This document shows positions 1 through 6,109 of a DNA stretch of 25,281 nucleotides, one piece after another. Source of the DNA: Oleiagrimonas sp964566965 (GTDB taxonomy: Bacteria; Pseudomonadota; Gammaproteobacteria; Xanthomonadales; Rhodanobacteraceae); assembly GCA_964566965.1 (NCBI GenBank), contig CAZMKO010000026.1:1-25281 (forward strand). Direction: 5' to 3'. Position numbers and translations under genes: made by a program. The notes beneath the pieces are model-generated. The model did no database searches. It was not told the origin of the DNA and was given only the letters and a program-made list of their open reading frames with translations. Positions within the stretch are counted from its first letter, which is position 1, and each line of letters opens with the position of its first letter.

Positions 1-2
1 GC

Positions 3-926
3 GTCGGCCAGTACCAGCACGACGTCAACCAGGTGAAGCTGGCACGCACGCTGGATGCGCGCGTGGAGGACTGCGTCAACGCCGTCGGCGTGGATGTCAA
101 CACCGCCTCGGCACCGCTGCTGGCACGCGTGGCCGGCCTGTCCACCAGCGTCGCCGAGAACGTGGTCAAGCATCGCGACGAACACGGTGCCTACACCAGC
201 CGCCGCGCGCTGCTGAAAGTGCCGCGACTCGGGCCCAAGGCGTTCGAACAATGCGCCGGTTTCCTGCGCATCACCGGCGGCGACGACCCGCTCGACGCCA
301 GCGCCGTGCATCCGGAGGCGTATCCGGTGGTGGAACGCATCGTGGCGCGCTGCGGGCGCGAGGTGCGCGGCATCATCGGCGATGCGGGCTTCCTGCGCGG
401 CCTGAAAGCGGCCGACTACACCGACGAAAAATTCGGCCTGCCGACCGTGCAGGACATTCTCAAGGAGCTGGAAAAACCCGGCCGCGACCCGCGCCCCACC
501 TTCGTCGCACCCAGCTTCGCCGAGGGCGTGGAAAACGTTTCCGACCTCACACCCGGCATGGTGCTGGAAGGACGCATCAGCAACGTCGCCGCCTTCGGTG
601 CGTTCGTCGACATCGGCGTGCACCAGGACGGCCTGGTGCATGTGTCGGCCATGTCGCACAGCTTCGTGAAGGACCCGCGCGACGTGGTCAAGGCCGGCGA
701 CATCGTCAAGGTCAAGGTGATGGACGTGGACCTGGCACGCAAACGCATCGCCCTGTCCATGCGCCTGGACGACACCCCCGGCGAAAGCCGCGGTGGCCAA
801 GCCTCGCGCGACGATTCGCGTGGGCGTCGTCCGCGCGGCCCGAAAGAGGTCAAGCCGGCGACAAGCAAAGGGCCGGCAGCCGGCGGTGCGCTGGCCGAGG
901 CGTTTGCGCGCGCCAAGCAGCGCTGA
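3..926 (+). CDS. tex: Tex, RNA-binding transcription accessory protein (3' part, 5' end outside window)
   Basis: This is the C-terminal 307 residues of Tex, a cytoplasmic nucleic-acid-binding protein of roughly 780 residues that affects transcription. The open frame runs in from the window edge at base 3. The first residues, VGQYQHDVNQ, match the conserved Tex segment just before the helix-hairpin-helix region, so the GTG at 33 is internal and not a start. A tandem HhH region follows (about nt 90-275; NAVGVDVNTASAPLL, then VPRLGPKAFEQCAGFLRI). A C-terminal S1 RNA-binding domain lies at about nt 543-767 (MVLEGRISNVAAFGAFVDIG, ending in KRIALSMRL). The tail after S1 is basic and low in complexity, rich in Arg, Gly and Ser, which is usual for Tex. 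No clear terminator follows; the next 260 bases hold repeats. The family assignment is very secure. Confidence 0.96.
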   Translation, partial: VGQYQHDVNQVKLARTLDARVEDCVNAVGVDVNTASAPLLARVAGLSTSVAENVVKHRDEHGAYTSRRALLKVPRLGPKAFEQCAGFLRITGGDDPLDASAVHPEAYPVVERIVARCGREVRGIIGDAGFLRGLKAADYTDEKFGLPTVQDILKELEKPGRDPRPTFVAPSFAEGVENVSDLTPGMVLEGRISNVAAFGAFVDIGVHQDGLVHVSAMSHSFVKDPRDVVKAGDIVKVKVMDVDLARKRIALSMRLDDTPGESRGGQASRDDSRGRRPRGPKEVKPATSKGPAAGGALAEAFARAKQR

Positions 927-952
927 GAATCAGGACCGGGGCTCGGACAAGC

Positions 953-972
953 ATCGCGGCCATGGGCCGCTC
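953..972 (-). repeat. Truncated REP-like palindrome, CCATGG-loop type
   Basis: ATCGCGGCCATGGGCCGCTC matches the arm of the large palindrome at 5919-6003 and the copy at 19354-19380, but here it breaks off into CGCCCGG and lacks the CCCACA tail. It is a decayed single copy just after tex. Confidence 0.7.
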
Positions 973-996
973 GCCCGGTGCCCCGCCAAACCCGTG

Positions 997-1018
997 CAGG
1001 GGATCTCGAAAAACCCGG
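997..1018 (+). repeat. Single arm of the CTCGAAAAAC element
   Basis: CTCGAAAAAC at 1005-1014 is preceded by GCAGGGGAT and followed by CCGG. The same decamer, in either orientation, recurs at 3462, 3515, 3659 and 19384, and as paired arms at 19513-19548 and 19693-19728. It lies about 20 bases before a REP doublet, as it does at 3515. Confidence 0.65.
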
Positions 1019-1033
1019 TACCCGACATGGATC

Positions 1034-1103
1034 TGTGGGAGCGGCTTCAGCCGCGATCAGTGCTTGCGGGTATCTCGCCATCGCGGCTGAAGCCGCTCCC
1101 ACA
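1034..1103. repeat. REPIN-like doublet, TTCA-loop type
   Basis: Two 24-base arms in inverted orientation (1034-1057 and 1080-1103) carry the core GGAGCGGCTTCAGCCGCGAT. A 22-base spacer separates them, so the whole can fold into one long hairpin. Bases 1035-1103 are nearly identical to 3544-3612, with a single difference (T at 1061, C at 3570). In architecture it is a REPIN (inverted REP pair), a class known to be dispersed by RAYT transposases; no RAYT gene lies in the window. Confidence 0.9.
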
Positions 1104-1156
1104 AAAACCGGGTTTTCGCGGTGCCCTACCGGTGACCTTTGAGGCTCTAATGCAGG

Positions 1157-1180
1157 TGCAGGAGCGGTGGAAGCCGCGAC
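1157..1180 (+). repeat. REP-like variant GAGCGGTGGAAGCCGCGAC
   Basis: This 24-base unit beginning TGCAGGAGCGGTGGAAGCC is identical to 19740-19763. A related inverted copy with GGCGGAAGCC lies at 19478-19500. It ends 7 bases before the sirtuin stop codon and may act as the 3' stem-loop of that transcript. Confidence 0.75.
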
Positions 1181-1187
1181 GGCGGGA

Positions 1188-2027
1188 TTACGCCAGCGCG
1201 CTCAGTGCCTCCCTTAGCACCGTACCGGCGTCGCCGGTACAGGTCGCATCCAGCAGCTCGTCGGCACGGGTGCGACCGTGGTTGATGGCGACAATGGATA
1301 CCTCGCGCCGGTGTGCCGAACGGACCAGCCGGAAGCTCGACCACACCATCAACGAGGAACCCACCACCAGCACGCCGTCGGCGGCCGCCACCAGCGCTTC
1401 GGCACGTTCGCGACGCGCGGCCGGCACGAATTCGCCATAGAACACCACGTCCGGTTTCAGCAGACCGCCGCAACGCGGACAGTCCGGGTAGCGGAATGTG
1501 GCGAAGTCCACATCATCCAGGTCGGCGTCGCCGTCGGGCGCGATGCGCTCGGCATGCGGGTCCCAGTCCGGGTTCATTGCCGACAGGCGCCGTTGCAGCC
1601 AGTCGCGGCGATAACGCGTGGCGCACTCGAGACACACCACAATGTCCAACCGACCGTGCAGATCGACCACCTCGCGGCTGCCGGCACGCTGGTGCAGGCG
1701 GTCCACATTCTGGGTGACGATGCCGGCAACATGGCCGGCGCGCTCCAAGGCTGCCAGCGCGTGATGGGCCGCATTGGGCTCGGTGCCCCGAAAGTGGGCC
1801 CATCCGGCATGGCTGCGTGCCCAGTAGCGCCGGCGCACGGCATCGCTGCCGGTGAACTGCTGCAAGGTGACCGGCGCGTTGCGCTTCCAGTTGCCGTTGA
1901 CGTCACGGTAATCGGGAATGCCCGAGGCGGTGCTGACGCCGGCGCCGGTGATGGCGACCACGTGTCGCCGCGCAGCCAGCCAGGCCGCCAGGTCGACGTC
2001 GACGGATGACGGTGCGGTGGGCTGCAT
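1188..2027 (-). CDS. NAD-dependent protein deacylase, Sir2 family, SIRT4-like (class II)
   Basis: This 279-residue sirtuin uses NAD+ to remove acyl groups from lysines. NAD-binding motifs are GAGVSTASGIPDYRD (28-42) and TQNVDRLH (105-112). The catalytic His is H124 in DLHGRLD. Zinc ligands are C132/C135 and C183/C186. The 47-residue stretch between the Cys pairs, including MNPDW and APDGD, and the following GGLLKPDVVFYGE are typical of the SIRT4 class rather than CobB (class III). Met at 2027 is chosen, or Met at 2033 two codons upstream. Starting at 2099 would run into the divergent permease gene. A -10-like TATAGT (2043-2048) sits about ten bases ahead and no Shine-Dalgarno is seen, so translation may be leaderless. 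The true substrate (acetyl, lipoyl or other acyl) cannot be told from sequence. Confidence 0.93.
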   Translation of the reverse strand: MQPTAPSSVDVDLAAWLAARRHVVAITGAGVSTASGIPDYRDVNGNWKRNAPVTLQQFTGSDAVRRRYWARSHAGWAHFRGTEPNAAHHALAALERAGHVAGIVTQNVDRLHQRAGSREVVDLHGRLDIVVCLECATRYRRDWLQRRLSAMNPDWDPHAERIAPDGDADLDDVDFATFRYPDCPRCGGLLKPDVVFYGEFVPAARRERAEALVAAADGVLVVGSSLMVWSSFRLVRSAHRREVSIVAINHGRTRADELLDATCTGDAGTVLREALSALA

Positions 2028-2080
2028 GACCATGACATCCGCACTATAACGCGACCTGACGAGGGTGCTAGTCTCGCTGC
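2028..2080. promoter_or_regulatory. Divergent promoter region between sirtuin and permease genes
   Basis: On the minus strand TATAGT (2043-2048) is a good -10 for the sirtuin gene. On the plus strand TGCTAGTCT (-10 at 2069-2074 with an upstream TG) ends six bases before the permease ATG at 2081. Neither gene has a visible Shine-Dalgarno, so both mRNAs may begin at or within a few bases of the start codon. No convincing -35 boxes are seen. This is inference from spacing. Confidence 0.45.
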
Positions 2081-3442
2081 ATGACGACGCAAACCACACC
2101 CGCCGCCCGCCGCGAACTGCCCCGCCGACTGGGCCTTTTCACGGGCATGGCGGTGGTGGTCGGCATCATCATCGGCAGCGGCATCTTCCAGGTGCCGGCG
2201 CCGATTGCCGGACAGGCCGGCAACCTTACCGGCATCGCGTTGGTCTGGGTGCTGGGTGGTCTGGTGGCGTTGTTCGGGGCCCTGTCGATCGCCGAGTTGG
2301 CGGCCATGTTTCCGCAAGCCGGTGGCCCCTACGTCTACCTGCGCGAAGCCTACGGTCGGCCGCTGGCGTTCCTGTTCGGCTGGATGTGGCTGCTGACCAC
2401 GCCCATTTCCTGGGCCGCGCAGAGCCTGATGTTTTCGCAGTACCTGGCGTTCTTCGTGCCCCTGTCGAACGCGGCCACGCACGGCATCGCCGCGGCCCTG
2501 ATCGTGCTGGTGGCCGCCGCCAACACGCGCTCGGTGAAACTCGGCGCGGCGATCCAGAACCTGTCCACGGCGGCCAAGGTGCTGGCCATCGTCGGCCTGT
2601 CAGTGGCGATCTTCCTGTTCGCGCCGGGTGGCGAGCACAACCCGCTGACCGCCGAACCGATGGGCGTGGCCAAGTGGTCGGGCGTGGGCCTGGGCCTGGT
2701 CGCGGTGCTGTGGGCCTACGACGGCTGGGAAAACCTGACCACGCTGTCGGGCGAGATGCGCAACCCGCAACGCAACCTGCCGCTGGCCCTGGTCGGTGGC
2801 GTGCTGGTGGTGATCGTGGTGTACCTGTTGATCAACACCGCCTATCTGCGCGCGCTGTCACTGCCGGACCTGGCCGCCTCCAAGTCGGTCGCCGCCGATG
2901 CGGCCGGCGCGGCACTGGGGCGCGCCGGCGCCTCGTTCGTGGGCGCGCTGGTGATGCTGTCGGTTTTCGGCACGCTCAACGGCAGCATCCTGTCCAGCCC
3001 GCGCGTGTTCTACGCCATGGCCGAGGACGGGTTGTTCTTCAAAACCGTCGGCAAGGTGCACCCGAAGTGGGAAACGCCGTATGTCGCCATCGCCTTCATC
3101 GTGGTGCTGGCGGTGATCTACGTGTTGCTGCGCACCTTCCTGCAACTGGCGGCGGCCTATGTGCTGGGCATCTGGCCGTTCCTGGCCCTGGCCGTGGTGG
3201 GCATCTTCATCCTGCGCCGGCGGCGTCCGGACTTTCCGCGCACCTATCGCACCATCGGCTACCCCGTGGTACCGGCGCTGTTCGTGCTGGCCACCGTGGT
3301 GGTGGTGGTCAATTCGCTGTGGCGCGAGCCGTGGTCGACGGGTACCAGCATCCTCATCACGCTGGCCGGAGTGCCGCTCTACTACGTATGGATCTGGTGG
3401 CATAAGCGTGTCAGGATCGGAGGTTCGGGCCATCGCGGCTGA
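2081..3442 (+). CDS. APC-superfamily amino acid permease
   Basis: This inner-membrane transporter of 453 residues probably exchanges or imports amino acids or amines. TM1 carries the unwound substrate-binding motif of the APC family, GIIIGSGIF (28-36). About twelve hydrophobic segments follow up to YYVWIWWHK. The mid-protein segment WAYDGWENLTTLSGEMRNP is the conserved TM6 region with loop that helps bind substrate. The start ATG at 2081 is just after a -10-like element. The stop codon TGA (3440-3442) lies inside a REP palindrome (3432-3455), so the last four residues GHRG are at least partly encoded by the repeat. The original C-terminus may therefore have been replaced. The substrate cannot be assigned; the divergent neighbour is a sirtuin. 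Confidence 0.92.
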   Translation: MTTQTTPAARRELPRRLGLFTGMAVVVGIIIGSGIFQVPAPIAGQAGNLTGIALVWVLGGLVALFGALSIAELAAMFPQAGGPYVYLREAYGRPLAFLFGWMWLLTTPISWAAQSLMFSQYLAFFVPLSNAATHGIAAALIVLVAAANTRSVKLGAAIQNLSTAAKVLAIVGLSVAIFLFAPGGEHNPLTAEPMGVAKWSGVGLGLVAVLWAYDGWENLTTLSGEMRNPQRNLPLALVGGVLVVIVVYLLINTAYLRALSLPDLAASKSVAADAAGAALGRAGASFVGALVMLSVFGTLNGSILSSPRVFYAMAEDGLFFKTVGKVHPKWETPYVAIAFIVVLAVIYVLLRTFLQLAAAYVLGIWPFLALAVVGIFILRRRRPDFPRTYRTIGYPVVPALFVLATVVVVVNSLWREPWSTGTSILITLAGVPLYYVWIWWHKRVRIGGSGHRG

Positions 3443-3475
3443 AGCCGCTCCCACAGGGAACCTCGAAAAACCCCA
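3432..3475. repeat. Single REP arm joined to a CTCGAAAAAC arm
   Basis: ATCGCGGCTGAAGCCGCTCC at 3432-3451 continues as CACAGGGAA and then CTCGAAAAAC (3462-3471). It is one half of a REP doublet fused through CCCACAGGG to one half of the TTTTTCGAGG hairpin. The same junction occurs at 19370-19393. The permease stop codon is inside the REP part. Confidence 0.8.
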
Positions 3476-3502
3476 AGCTGATTTGCCGAGAGCCCCATGT
3501 AC

Positions 3503-3525
3503 CTTGTGGGGGGCCTCGAAAAACC
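3503..3525 (+). repeat. Single CTCGAAAAAC arm upstream of REP doublet
   Basis: CTCGAAAAAC at 3515-3524 is preceded by TTGTGGGGGGC. It lies 19 bases before the REP doublet at 3544-3612, as the copy at 1005 lies before the doublet at 1034. This suggests that the two modules travel or decay together. Confidence 0.6.
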
Positions 3526-3543
3526 GGATACAAGAATCAACCC

Positions 3544-3612
3544 GTGGGAGCGGCTTCAGCCGCGATCAGCGCTTGCGGGTATCTCGCCATCGCGGCTGAA
3601 GCCGCTCCCACA
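3544..3612. repeat. REPIN-like doublet, second copy
   Basis: Inverted arms at 3544-3566 and 3589-3612 with the same 22-base spacer as in 1034-1103. The 69 bases match 1035-1103 at all but one position. It occupies the 424-base gap between the permease and the GDSL autotransporter. Confidence 0.9.
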
Positions 3613-3658
3613 AGAAAAATGGGGCATCCGGGATGCCCGGTCCGGAAGTCGGGTCGGA

Positions 3659-3678
3659 GTTTTTCGAGGTTCCCCACA
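3659..3678 (-). repeat. Left half of the TTTTTCGAGG hairpin
   Basis: GTTTTTCGAGGTTCCCCACA is followed by GGGCTCGTCCC, where full copies continue GGGCACCTCGAAAAA. It is therefore a broken copy of the hairpins at 19513-19548 and 19693-19728. It points opposite to the arm at 3515, so the two bracket the REP doublet. Confidence 0.65.
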
Positions 3679-3714
3679 GGGCTCGTCCCGAATGTCATGA
3701 ATGCCTGGTGGGAA

Positions 3715-3728
3715 GGGGTTTCAACCCC
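3715..3728. repeat. Small palindrome GGGGTTTCAACCCC with GTGGGA-type head
   Basis: GGGGTT and AACCCC form a 6-bp stem with a TC loop. It is preceded by GGTGGGAA and followed by GACAGCGCGG, so it has the same head-plus-stem plan as the GTGGGAGCGGC repeats with a different stem. From 3729 to 3855 I see no gene and no sure promoter. Confidence 0.5.
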
Positions 3729-3855
3729 GACAGCGCGGATGGATCGGGGCCTTGGCCACTACGGGATCATGATGGTCGGCTCCCTCCACACCTCCACAAA
3801 CCTGAACGTGCGCTTGCGTATGGATTGGTTTATGGTGACACCATCATTCATGTCC

Positions 3856-3860
3856 GGGGA
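3856..3860 (+). promoter_or_regulatory. Ribosome binding site fixing the autotransporter start
   Basis: GGGGA lies six bases before the ATG at 3867 and decides against the far longer open frame that reaches back to 3633 through repeats. The sequence after this ATG encodes a classical signal peptide. Confidence 0.7.
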
Positions 3861-3866
3861 ACCTTC

Positions 3867-5900
3867 ATGCTTCGTGTGAAACACCTGAGCGGCGCCATCC
3901 TGGCGACCCTTGTCCTCAGCGCCACGGCGCACGCCGGCACCACCGACTTCAACAAGATGACGGTGTTCGGCGACAGCCTCAGTGACAACGGCAACATCTC
4001 GTTGTCCGGCGGGGCCGAGCAACCCAGCCGCTTCACCACGAACCCGGGTGAGGTGGCGGTGGAGCATGTCGCCGACGCCTACGGTTTCGAACTGGCCCCC
4101 TCGGTGACCGGTGGCAGCAATTTCGCCTTCGGCGGTGCCGGCGTCCTGACCAATTCCCCCGGCACGCCCGCGGCGGTGCCGACCATCAGCGACCAGGTCA
4201 ACGGCTACCTCGACCAGGCCGGTGGCATGGACGGCCATACGCTCTACAGCATGTGGGGCGGCGCCAACGACATCTTCTACCACGCCACCGCCACCGCGGC
4301 GGCGGGCGCGGCGCAACAGGCCATCGAACAGGCCATCCAGCAACAGGTGCAGGCAGCCATCGCCAACCAGGTCATCCCGAACGATCCGGCGGCCATCGAC
4401 GCCTTCACGCAACAGATCACCCCGGCCGTGACCGATCAGGTGCTGGCCCAGGTCGAGGCGCAGACGGGCGTCACACCGGAAACGCCGGACCAGGCCCAGG
4501 CCGGCGTCGCGGCGGCCGCCCAGCAGGAGCTCAAGCTGCTCGGCAAGATGCACCAGGCCGGCGCCGACTACACGCTGGTATTCAACCTCCCGGACATCGG
4601 CAACACGCCTTCGGCCGCCGCCCAGGGCGACGCCGCGGCCGAAGGCCTCAGCGGCCTGTCGCTGGTCTACAACGGCGTACTCGCCAGCGGTCTCAACCAG
4701 CTTTCCGACCAGGGCCTCAACGTGGTGCCGGTGGACGTGTACAGCCTGTTCAACGAGGTCATCGCCGATCCGCAGGCCTTCGGCTTCAGCAACGTCACCG
4801 ATGCCGCCTGCGGGGCCGGCTCCAGTTCGGTGCAGTGCGGCCCCGAGGGCTCGGGCGCACCCTACACCTATGCCGAAGGCGACGACCAGAGCCACCTGTT
4901 TGCCGACGGCGTGCACCCGACCACGGCGGCCCACGCCATGCTCGGGCAATACGTGCTGGCCGAGTTGAACGCGCCGGGACAGGTCTCGATGCTGGGTGAG
5001 GCGCCGCTGGCCGCCGCCGACGCCCACATGGGCCTGCTGCGCGATCAGATGCAGGCCGACCAGTTCGGCGCCGGTACGCGCCTGTTCGCGGGCATCGGCT
5101 ACGCCAAGCAGCGTTTCGACGCCACCGGCAATTCGCCCAAGACCCGCAGCGACAACATCAACCTGACGGTCGGCGTGGATGCCGCGGCCGGTGACAACTT
5201 CAACGTCGGCGGCGCGCTGGGCATGGCCCGCAACGACGCCGACATCGGCGCCGGCGGCTACCGCCTGAACGCCATCATCGGCTCGGGCTATGCCACGTGG
5301 CACCGCGGTGGCGGCTTCCTGGGTGCCAATATCGGCTTCGCACAGCTCACCTACAAGGACATCAACCGTCGCTTCCAGCTGGGTGCGCTGACCCGTACCG
5401 AGGCCGGCAAGACCGACGGCAACCAGATCATGGCCGGCCTGAATGGCGGCTGGTGGTTTGGCACCGAGACAGTGCGCACCGGCCCGTTCGCCCGCGTCGA
5501 ATGGCAGCGTATCCGCGTGGACGGCTTCAGCGAGTCCGGCAGCGACAGCTCGGCGATGTGGTTCGGCAAGCAGGAACGCATGGCCCTGATCGGTACCATC
5601 GGCTGGCAGCTCAAGGGCGACTTGACGGTGGGCAAGGCACTGCTGCACCCCTACGTCAACGTGGCCTGGAACCATGACGACCGTGCCGACGCGCGCACCG
5701 TGCGGGCCGGCCTCACCGGCATGCCCGGCAGCTTCGCCCTCACCGGCTTCATCCCCGATGCCGACTGGGGCAGTGCCCGCCTGGGTCTGATTGCCGACCT
5801 CAGCGACAGCGTCAGTACCTGGTTCGGTTACGAAGGCCGCTTCTCGGACAGCAACCAGCGCCTGAATCGCCTGGACATGGGGTTCAAGGTCGCTTTCTGA
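3867..5900 (+). CDS. GDSL-family esterase/lipase autotransporter (EstA-like)
   Basis: This is a type V secreted esterase of 677 residues, with its passenger domain displayed outside and a C-terminal beta-barrel in the outer membrane. The signal peptide is MLRVKHLSGAILATLVLSA with cleavage after AHA-23. Passenger blocks are FGDSLSDNGN (33-42, nucleophile S37), Gly-rich FAFGGAG (87-92 region), GGAND (131-135, N134 for the oxyanion hole) and DGVHPT (347-352, catalytic D347 and H350). The C-terminal third ends in the alternating pattern of a beta-barrel and a final Phe (GFKVAF). Between GGAND and the next conserved block lies an Ala/Gln-rich helical stretch (about 140-225), longer than I recall for EstA. 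Start chosen from GGGGA and the signal peptide. It is monocistronic: repeats lie upstream and a terminator at 6053-6088. Confidence 0.94.
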   Translation: MLRVKHLSGAILATLVLSATAHAGTTDFNKMTVFGDSLSDNGNISLSGGAEQPSRFTTNPGEVAVEHVADAYGFELAPSVTGGSNFAFGGAGVLTNSPGTPAAVPTISDQVNGYLDQAGGMDGHTLYSMWGGANDIFYHATATAAAGAAQQAIEQAIQQQVQAAIANQVIPNDPAAIDAFTQQITPAVTDQVLAQVEAQTGVTPETPDQAQAGVAAAAQQELKLLGKMHQAGADYTLVFNLPDIGNTPSAAAQGDAAAEGLSGLSLVYNGVLASGLNQLSDQGLNVVPVDVYSLFNEVIADPQAFGFSNVTDAACGAGSSSVQCGPEGSGAPYTYAEGDDQSHLFADGVHPTTAAHAMLGQYVLAELNAPGQVSMLGEAPLAAADAHMGLLRDQMQADQFGAGTRLFAGIGYAKQRFDATGNSPKTRSDNINLTVGVDAAAGDNFNVGGALGMARNDADIGAGGYRLNAIIGSGYATWHRGGGFLGANIGFAQLTYKDINRRFQLGALTRTEAGKTDGNQIMAGLNGGWWFGTETVRTGPFARVEWQRIRVDGFSESGSDSSAMWFGKQERMALIGTIGWQLKGDLTVGKALLHPYVNVAWNHDDRADARTVRAGLTGMPGSFALTGFIPDADWGSARLGLIADLSDSVSTWFGYEGRFSDSNQRLNRLDMGFKVAF

Positions 5901-5918
5901 GGGCTGCGGTCGTCACAA

Positions 5919-6003
5919 GCCATCGCGGCCATGGGCCGCTCCCACAAAAGTCCCATGACCGTTTCAGGCAAGCCCTGTGGGAGCGGCCCATGGCCGCGAT
6001 GGC
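5919..6003. repeat. Large palindrome, REPIN of CCATGG type
   Basis: Two perfect 28-base inverted arms (5919-5946 and 5976-6003) with core ATCGCGGCCATGGGCCGCTC flank a 29-base loop. It shares the GTGGGAGCGGC head with the doublets at 1034 and 3544 but has CCCATGG in place of TTCA. It sits after the autotransporter gene. Confidence 0.88.
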
Positions 6004-6052
6004 TCAGGTCTTGCCCCAGGTGATGCGGGTCGGTACACGACCCGACCACCCC

Positions 6053-6088
6053 AAAAAAAACCGCCCGGCGTGCCGGGCGGTTTTTTTT
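6053..6088. terminator. Two-way Rho-independent terminator
   Basis: The stem CCGCCCGGC (6061-6069) pairs with GCCGGGCGG (6072-6080) around a GT loop, with eight A before and eight T after. It works on both strands, so it can end both the autotransporter transcript (plus) and the lipoprotein transcript (minus), which converge here. Confidence 0.95.
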
Positions 6089-6109
6089 GCGATATGGCCA
6101 CAAAAAAGC

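Noticed and set aside
1034..1103. CRISPR-like repeats
   Set aside because: The repeated units are inverted pairs at separate loci, not direct repeats with unique spacers.
3633..3866. N-terminal extension of the GDSL autotransporter frame
   Set aside because: It would translate repeat sequence and bury the signal peptide. The ATG at 3867 has a ribosome site and a signal peptide.
3759..5675. 638-codon minus-strand open frame opposite the autotransporter
   Set aside because: Antisense of a gene with clear catalytic motifs and signal peptide; no features of its own.
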